From: PALSA-911 sp037442565
GTDB taxonomy: Bacteria; Pseudomonadota; Alphaproteobacteria; Acetobacterales; Acetobacteraceae
Assembly (NCBI GenBank): GCA_037442565.1
Contig: JBBIQA010000081.1
Location: 1 to 19,036 of the forward strand
Direction: 5' to 3'
DNA length: 19,036 nt
Part shown: in pieces, positions 14,611 through 19,036 of the stretch
Numbering within the stretch: position 1 is the stretch's first letter
How the letters are laid out: every line of letters begins with the position of its first letter
The notes under the pieces: generated by a model
What the model was told of the DNA's origin: nothing
Databases searched by the model: none
The model's input: only the letters and a program-made list of their open reading frames with translations
Program-made: the position numbers and the translations under genes

Positions 14611-15167
14611 AGCAGTTGCGGGACGCCTACACGGCCTATATCGCCCACCCTGACCCACTGATGGAGGCCGGCAATTTGCTGGCCTTCGTGATCGGCAGCA
14701 ACCAGCCGTTCTATCCGATCTACCTCGCCTTCATCGCCGGAACCGGTGCGTGGCGGGCGCTCCCGCTGCTGGCATCGATGCCGTTCTTCCTGGCGGTGCC
14801 TTTGCTGGCACGCCGGTCGCCACTGGGTGCGCGGCTTCTGCTGATAATCGCCAGCCTCGCCAACATCGTCGCCGCCATCGCGATGATCGGGGCGCAATCG
14901 GGGCTGGCGGTGCTGTTCGTACCCGCCGCGGCGATGGCGGCGATGCTATTCCGGGACCGCGAGAAGCTGGTGATGCTGGCGCTGGTCGGCCTGTCGATGG
15001 CGGGCTGGCTGCTCACCGGCGACATGGGGCCGGATGCGTTCCGTGCCGCCGAATACGCCTCCATGCAACGGCTCAATGCGATGAGCGCCATCGGGCTTTG
15101 CGGCGTGATCGGCGTCGCCCTGTCGGCGGCGCTGCGGCGGATCGAGAACAACGCGCCGGACCGGTAG
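14607..15167 (+). CDS. Small polytopic membrane protein, unknown function
   Basis: The 186-residue protein has about five hydrophobic segments (FYPIYLAFIAG, LPLLASMPFFLAVPLLA, LLLIIASLANIVAAIAMIG, LAVLFVPAAAMAAMLF, LVMLALVGLSMAGWLL, and a last one near IGLCGVIGVALSAAL). I do not recognise the family. The frame is open from upstream, but the TTG at 14607-14609 overlaps the methyltransferase stop as TTGA, the same joint seen throughout this operon, and gives an N-terminus starting KQLRDAYTAYIAHPDPLMEAGN. An ATG at 14661 is the alternative and would shorten it by 18 residues. Neither has a clear ribosome site. A membrane partner of the lipid enzymes is the natural guess. Confidence 0.75.
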   Translation: MKQLRDAYTAYIAHPDPLMEAGNLLAFVIGSNQPFYPIYLAFIAGTGAWRALPLLASMPFFLAVPLLARRSPLGARLLLIIASLANIVAAIAMIGAQSGLAVLFVPAAAMAAMLFRDREKLVMLALVGLSMAGWLLTGDMGPDAFRAAEYASMQRLNAMSAIGLCGVIGVALSAALRRIENNAPDR

Positions 15168-15232
15168 ATCGGGCTTGCGGGAACCGCCGCCGGGATCGAC
15201 CATGGCGGAATATCGCGCAACGGGGCTCCCGG

Positions 15233-16087
15233 ATGGCCGGACAACACACGCTGCATGTCGCACTCGGTGCGCAACGCTATCGCGTCGACCGGCCCTGGGG
15301 GGATATCCCGCACGGCGGCGGCACGGTTTCGGATGTGGTGTGCTGCTCGCGCGGCCATGTGTTCGTGCTGCTGCGGGCCGATTGCTACGTGGATGCGAAC
15401 CTGCCGGTGGTGATCGAGCTCGCCCCCGACGGCACCCGCCTGGCGGCCTGGGGCGAAGGCATCATCGCCGACGGGCATATGCTGTCGATCGGGCCGGATG
15501 ACCGGATCTATGTCGTCGACCGCGACGCGCATGAGATCGTGATCTTCGACCGCGACGGCCGCCATCTCGGCGGCATCGGCAGCCGGCACCGGCCGAACGC
15601 GCCGTTCAACCATCCCTGCGACGTGACCGTCGCCCCCTCCGGCGAGATCTATGTCGCGGACGGCTACGGCGCCAGCCGGGTGCATCGTTTCGGACCCAAC
15701 GGCGACCTGATCGATACCTGGGGCGCGCCGGGCAACGATCCGGGTTTCTTCTCCACCCCGCACGGCATCTGGGCGCTGGCCGATGGCCGGGTCGCGGTGA
15801 CGGACCGGGAGAACAACCGGGTGCAGGTGTTCACCGCCGAGGGCGACCTGCTGGACATCTGGCCGGATCTGTATCAGGCGATGGACATCTTCCAGGACGC
15901 CGCCGGGCATCTGTACGTCACGGACAAGGTGCCGCGCCTGAGCCAGTACGCGCACGACGGCACGCTGCTCGCGCGTTGCCGCCCGGTGCTGAACGGCGCA
16001 CACGGCATCTGGGGCGATGCGGCCGGCAATCTGTATCTCGCCGAGATGAACCCGAGCCGAGTGACGAAGCTTACCCCGGTGCCGTGA
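15233..16087 (+). CDS. NHL-repeat beta-propeller protein
   Basis: The 284-residue protein is built of about six NHL-type repeats with the pattern (I/V)YV(A/V)D...(N/H)R(V/I)..F...G, for example RIYVVDRDAHEIVIFDRDG, EIYVADGYGASRVHRFGPNG and VAVTDRENNRVQVFTAEG. It resembles the propeller of peptidyl-alpha-hydroxyglycine alpha-amidating lyases, but activity cannot be asserted. No signal peptide is seen. The ATG at 15233-15235 follows the membrane gene by 65 bases, so operon membership is likely but not certain. The gene ends 5 bases before the stop of the convergent hydantoinase. Confidence 0.85.
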   Translation: MAGQHTLHVALGAQRYRVDRPWGDIPHGGGTVSDVVCCSRGHVFVLLRADCYVDANLPVVIELAPDGTRLAAWGEGIIADGHMLSIGPDDRIYVVDRDAHEIVIFDRDGRHLGGIGSRHRPNAPFNHPCDVTVAPSGEIYVADGYGASRVHRFGPNGDLIDTWGAPGNDPGFFSTPHGIWALADGRVAVTDRENNRVQVFTAEGDLLDIWPDLYQAMDIFQDAAGHLYVTDKVPRLSQYAHDGTLLARCRPVLNGAHGIWGDAAGNLYLAEMNPSRVTKLTPVP

Positions 16088-16092
16088 TCCGC

Positions 16093-17535
16093 CTAGCCAT
16101 GCGGATTGAACGGCGTGACAAACTCTCCGCGCGGCATCATCAACGGATAGGTTTCCCGCGGCTGGAACTGGCCGTAGCCGGGCTCCGCGTGCCGTTCGCC
16201 CGCATCCATCACCACCTGTCCGCGCACCAGCGTGGTCACCGGCCAGCCGGTCAGGGTCATGCCTTCATAGGGCGTATGATCGACGGCATGGTGCAGCCCG
16301 GCATTGCTGACGGTCCGGGTCAGTTCGGGGTCCCAGATCGCGATGTCCGCATCCATGCCGCAGGCGATCGATCCCTTGCGCGGATGCAGGCCGAACAGCT
16401 TGGCCGGGTTGGTGGCGGTGATCGCGACAAAGGTCTGCAGGTCGATGCGGCCCTGGCGCACCCCTTCGGAAAACAGGAACGGCATCCGCGTTTCCAGCCC
16501 CGGCACGCCGTTGGGGGTTTTCGAGAACGGCGCCACGCGGGCGATCTCCTGCTTGCCCTCCGTCCCATCGAAATTGTACGGCGCGTGATCGGAGGAGACC
16601 ACACCGAGCGTGCCGAGGCGGATATGTTTCCACAGTGCGGCCTGGTCGGTGGAGGAGCGTAGCGCCGGGCTGCAAAGGAACTTCGCGCCCTGCTGGTCCG
16701 CCCGGTCGAGATCGGCGGCGGTGAATGCCAGATACTGCGCGCAGGTCTCGCCATAGACCTTCAGCCCCCTGCCCTGCGCGCGGCGGATTTCCTCGGCGCC
16801 CTCTTCCGAGCTGACATGGAAGATCTGGATCGGCACATCCACCAGTTCCGCCAGCGCGATCACCCGCTGGATCGCCTCCCGCTCGACCAGCGCCGGCTTG
16901 GCCCAGGCGTGGTATTTCGTATCCGTCAGTCCGGCCGCTTCCAGCCGGGCGGTCATCCAGCGGATCGCCTCATGGTTTTCCGCGTGGATGACGACGAAGG
17001 CCTGGTTCTTCCGGGCGGCCGCGAGCACGGTCAGCACCTCGCCGTCGGTCAGGAAGCTCGGCTCGTAGGTCATGAAGAACTTGATCGAGCGATGCCCCGC
17101 GGCGATCAGCTTCGGCAGTTCCTGCTCGATCACCGCCGGGCTCGGGTCGGTGATGATGATGTGGAAACTGTAGTCGATGACGGATTTGCGCGCGCGTTGG
17201 TGATAGGCAGCCGCCTGATCCGCGATGCCGTGGCCCTTGAACTGCGGCGAGAAGCAGATCACGCAGGTGGTGCCGCCAAATGCCGCCGAGGTCGTGGCGC
17301 TTTCGAACGTATCGGCGTTGGTGGTGCCGTTCTGGCGGGGTTGTTCGATATGGCAATGACTGTCGATCCCGCCGGGCAGCACCAGCTTGCCGGTGGCGTC
17401 GATCTCGCGCGTGCCCGATCCCAGTTTGGTGCCGAGCGCCGCTATTTTTCCATCGGCGATGCCGACATCGCACAGCGTGCTGTCGGCAGCGGTGGCGACG
17501 GTGGCGTTACGGATGACGAGATCGAACGGCGGCAT
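16093..17535 (-). CDS. D-hydantoinase / dihydropyrimidinase
   Basis: The 480-residue cyclic amidohydrolase opens dihydropyrimidine or 5-substituted hydantoin rings to N-carbamoyl amino acids in the cytoplasm. Metal-site residues are all present: His60 and His62 (SHCHIE), carboxylated Lys152 (SIKFFMTY), His184 (VIHAEN), His240 (FHVSS) and Asp316 (SSDHAPY). It has the full TIM-barrel plus flanking beta-sandwich length. I chose the ATG at 17533-17535 because GGGAGAG lies upstream; an ATG five codons earlier (17550) has none. No carbamoylase, transporter or pyd partner is within view. The physiological substrate is uncertain. Confidence 0.93.
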   Translation of the reverse strand: MPPFDLVIRNATVATAADSTLCDVGIADGKIAALGTKLGSGTREIDATGKLVLPGGIDSHCHIEQPRQNGTTNADTFESATTSAAFGGTTCVICFSPQFKGHGIADQAAAYHQRARKSVIDYSFHIIITDPSPAVIEQELPKLIAAGHRSIKFFMTYEPSFLTDGEVLTVLAAARKNQAFVVIHAENHEAIRWMTARLEAAGLTDTKYHAWAKPALVEREAIQRVIALAELVDVPIQIFHVSSEEGAEEIRRAQGRGLKVYGETCAQYLAFTAADLDRADQQGAKFLCSPALRSSTDQAALWKHIRLGTLGVVSSDHAPYNFDGTEGKQEIARVAPFSKTPNGVPGLETRMPFLFSEGVRQGRIDLQTFVAITATNPAKLFGLHPRKGSIACGMDADIAIWDPELTRTVSNAGLHHAVDHTPYEGMTLTGWPVTTLVRGQVVMDAGERHAEPGYGQFQPRETYPLMMPRGEFVTPFNPHG

Positions 17536-17633
17536 CTGGGTCTCTCCCATGGGGATGCAGCAGCCTATCGGCCCCGTCCGCGGGAGGAAAGCCGGCGGTT
17601 TCTGGTTGGCGCCACCGCCTGGGCAAAGGCGAA

Positions 17634-17651
17634 GCGGGGGATCGCCCCCGC
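17634..17651 (-). terminator. Likely terminator of the lpxI-gloA transcript
   Basis: A perfect 7-bp GC stem, GCGGGGG (17634-17640) and CCCCCGC (17645-17651), with a 4-base loop, lies 13 bases past the gloA stop. On the minus strand TTCGCCTTTGCC follows, a weak T-rich tail. Confidence 0.6.
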
Positions 17652-17664
17652 CTCCACTCCGAAC

Positions 17665-18054
17665 TCAGCGCTGGATGAGCTCGATCTTGTAGCCGTCGGG
17701 GTCTTCGACGAAGGCGATGATCGTGGTGCCGAATTTCACCGGTCCGGCCTCGCGGGTGATCTTGCCGCCGGCGGCGCGGATCTTCTCGCAGGTGGCGGCC
17801 ACGTCCGGCACGCCGATCGCCAGATGGCCGAAGGCGCTGCCTTGGTCGTATTTCTCGACACCGTAATTATAGGTCAGCTCCAGTTCCGCCTGGCCGCTGG
17901 CATTGCCGTCGCCGTAGCCCAGGAAGGCCAGGGTGTATTTGCCGTCCGGCACGTCGCGGCGGCGCAGTTCCTTCATGTCGAACATCCGGGTGTAGAAGCC
18001 GACCGCGCGTTCTAGGTCGCCGACGCGCAGCATGGTGTGCAGAAAACGGCTCAT
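17665..18054 (-). CDS. gloA: Lactoylglutathione lyase (glyoxalase I)
   Basis: The 129-residue cytoplasmic enzyme isomerises the methylglyoxal-glutathione hemithioacetal to S-lactoylglutathione. It has the short E. coli-type (nickel-class) length and the metal ligands His6 (FLHTMLRV), Glu59 (LELTYN), His77 (FGHLAIGV) and Glu125 (YKIELIQ). The DPDGYKIEL end is typical. The ATG at 18052-18054 overlaps the lpxI stop as ATGA, and AAAGGAG lies upstream within lpxI, so the two are co-translated. Confidence 0.95.
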   Translation of the reverse strand: MSRFLHTMLRVGDLERAVGFYTRMFDMKELRRRDVPDGKYTLAFLGYGDGNASGQAELELTYNYGVEKYDQGSAFGHLAIGVPDVAATCEKIRAAGGKITREAGPVKFGTTIIAFVEDPDGYKIELIQR

Positions 18055-18977
18055 GGTTTCGCTCCTTTGATGGACGGATCATCCGGGTCGAGCCCTAGCA
18101 GAAACAGGCCGGCGGCGTCAGCCTCGGCGATGAGCGCCGGGCGATCGGCCAGGATCGTCCCGCCGGCCTCGAACGCCACGCCGCGCAGGCCGGCGGCGGC
18201 GGCGTTGCGGATGGTCTGCGGGCCGATGGTCGGCAGGTCGGCGCGACGGTCCTGGCCGGGCTTGACCAGCTTCACCAGCACCCCGCCGGGGCCGGAGCGG
18301 GCCAGAGCGCCGCAGCGCGACAGCATCCCGTCCGTGCCCTCCGCCGCCTCCACCGCCAGCACCAGCCCGCCCTGCACCACGCAACCCTGGCCGACATCCA
18401 CGGCACCAAGGGCGCGCACCACAATCGCGGCGCGGCCGATATCGGCCATCGCGGCAGCATCGGGGGCAACCCGTGTCAGCAGGCCCTTGGGGCCGAGCGC
18501 CTCCGAGAGGATGGTGTGCGCGCCGACGACGGAAAAGCCTTCCTCGTGCAGGATCTTGATGGCAGCGGCGAGCAGGCCGTCATCGCCAGCAAAGGCGGCC
18601 CGGCCGATGCGGGTGAGAATCTTGGCCCCCTCGATGTCGGGGCGCAGGTGAAACAGCGACGGCCGGCGCACCGGCCCGATCATCACCAAATCCTTGCAGC
18701 CATGTTCGCGCAGGGCGGCGATGATGCGCCCAGCGGCGCCGAAGCGGATGAATTCATGCGGAAACGGCGCCAGCACCTGCGGCTCGGCATAGCCTTCCAG
18801 GCCAACGATGAATACCTCCCGGCCCGCGGCCAGGGCAGCTTCCGCCACCCGCGCGGGGAGCACGCCGCCGCCGGCGAGGATCCCCAGCGTGGAAGGCTTC
18901 AGGGTGTCGGAGGTCACGTCCGTACCGTCGATCAACTCGGGGCCGGTCGGTCCTTCCGCGTCAATCGGCATCCCCAT
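18051..18977 (-). CDS. lpxI: UDP-2,3-diacylglucosamine pyrophosphatase LpxI
   Basis: LpxI hydrolyses UDP-2,3-diacylglucosamine to lipid X in lipid A synthesis, replacing LpxH in alphaproteobacteria. The 308-residue protein has LGILAGGGVLP at 31-41 in the N-terminal domain. The catalytic-domain signature GQDRRADLPTIGPQT is at 241-255; Asp247 probably corresponds to the catalytic Asp225 of Caulobacter LpxI. The ending is EAGGTILADRP...GLFLLGLD. The N-terminal 29 residues are longer than usual, so the true start is uncertain: ATG 18977, ATG 18971 or an internal GTG. Either ATG overlaps the end of the upstream frame, probably lpxA. Confidence 0.94.
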   Translation of the reverse strand: MGMPIDAEGPTGPELIDGTDVTSDTLKPSTLGILAGGGVLPARVAEAALAAGREVFIVGLEGYAEPQVLAPFPHEFIRFGAAGRIIAALREHGCKDLVMIGPVRRPSLFHLRPDIEGAKILTRIGRAAFAGDDGLLAAAIKILHEEGFSVVGAHTILSEALGPKGLLTRVAPDAAAMADIGRAAIVVRALGAVDVGQGCVVQGGLVLAVEAAEGTDGMLSRCGALARSGPGGVLVKLVKPGQDRRADLPTIGPQTIRNAAAAGLRGVAFEAGGTILADRPALIAEADAAGLFLLGLDPDDPSIKGAKP

Positions 18978-19036
18978 CCGTCAGCATGTGGACATCCGCA
19001 CGGATCAGGCCGCGATGGCCGGGCGCGTCGATGAAG
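18961..19036 (-). CDS. lpxA: Probable LpxA C-terminus (partial, cut by window edge)
   Basis: A minus-strand frame open to the window edge ends at TGA 18961-18963 and encodes FIDAPGHRGLIRADVH then a short acidic tail. The HRGLIR stretch resembles the end of E. coli LpxA (STRGLIR), and fabZ-lpxA-lpxI-lpxB is the usual order. It overlaps the lpxI start by 11-17 bases. With only 25 codons visible, the identity is a supported guess. Confidence 0.5.
   Translation of the reverse strand, partial: FIDAPGHRGLIRADVHMLTDGDAD

Noticed and set aside
18055..18085. Minus-strand TGATCC just upstream of gloA
   Set aside because: Sixteen bases later the sequence is AAACCA, not CGTA; the hexamer is part of the lpxI coding end.

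Overview
The window reads as GC-rich chromosomal DNA from an alphaproteobacterium. A Rhodospirillales/Acetobacteraceae-type lineage is my inference from gene content: LpxI instead of LpxH, a metal-dependent-type KdsA, an RpoE/ChrR pair, and an FeS-cluster photolyase. It is draft sequence. Two runs of exactly 100 N (7154-7253 and 8388-8487) each cut through genes. No rRNA, tRNA, CRISPR array or insertion sequence was recognised.

Left part (1-4640, minus strand): a housekeeping run of a calcineurin-like phosphoesterase, a secreted TPR-like protein, secG, pyrG and kdsA. KdsA starts at a TTG inside the end of pyrG, so CTP synthesis and KDO synthesis look translationally coupled. Both products feed CMP-KDO formation for LPS.

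Centre (4727-16087): the accessory core, which looks like a singlet-oxygen/photo-oxidative stress island controlled by an RpoE-ChrR sigma/anti-sigma pair. Between the divergent arms lies a 392-bp gap holding two back-to-back promoters of identical form, TGATCC-N16-CGTA(T/G)A, matching the known form of RpoE/ChrR-type promoters. The right arm is rpoE, chrR, an alpha/beta hydrolase, a DUF1295 membrane protein, a CFA-synthase-like methyltransferase and a small membrane protein, mostly with 4-base stop/start overlaps, then an NHL beta-propeller protein. The left arm is a second CFA-like methyltransferase, a DUF6134 exported protein, a broken hypothetical gene, an FAD amine-oxidase-like protein (broken), a DUF1365 protein (broken) and an FeS-type cryptochrome/(6-4) photolyase. 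A 55-residue DUF2256 zinc-ribbon-like gene meets the photolyase tail to tail. The set fits sigma-controlled membrane-lipid methylation/oxidation together with light-driven DNA repair. It resembles the Rhodobacter sphaeroides singlet-oxygen regulon that includes furan fatty acid synthesis. The exact lipid product cannot be read from the sequence.

Right part (16093-19036, minus strand): a D-hydantoinase/dihydropyrimidinase, then the end of an lpxA-lpxI-gloA operon with a plausible terminator. lpxA is represented only by its last codons at the window edge.
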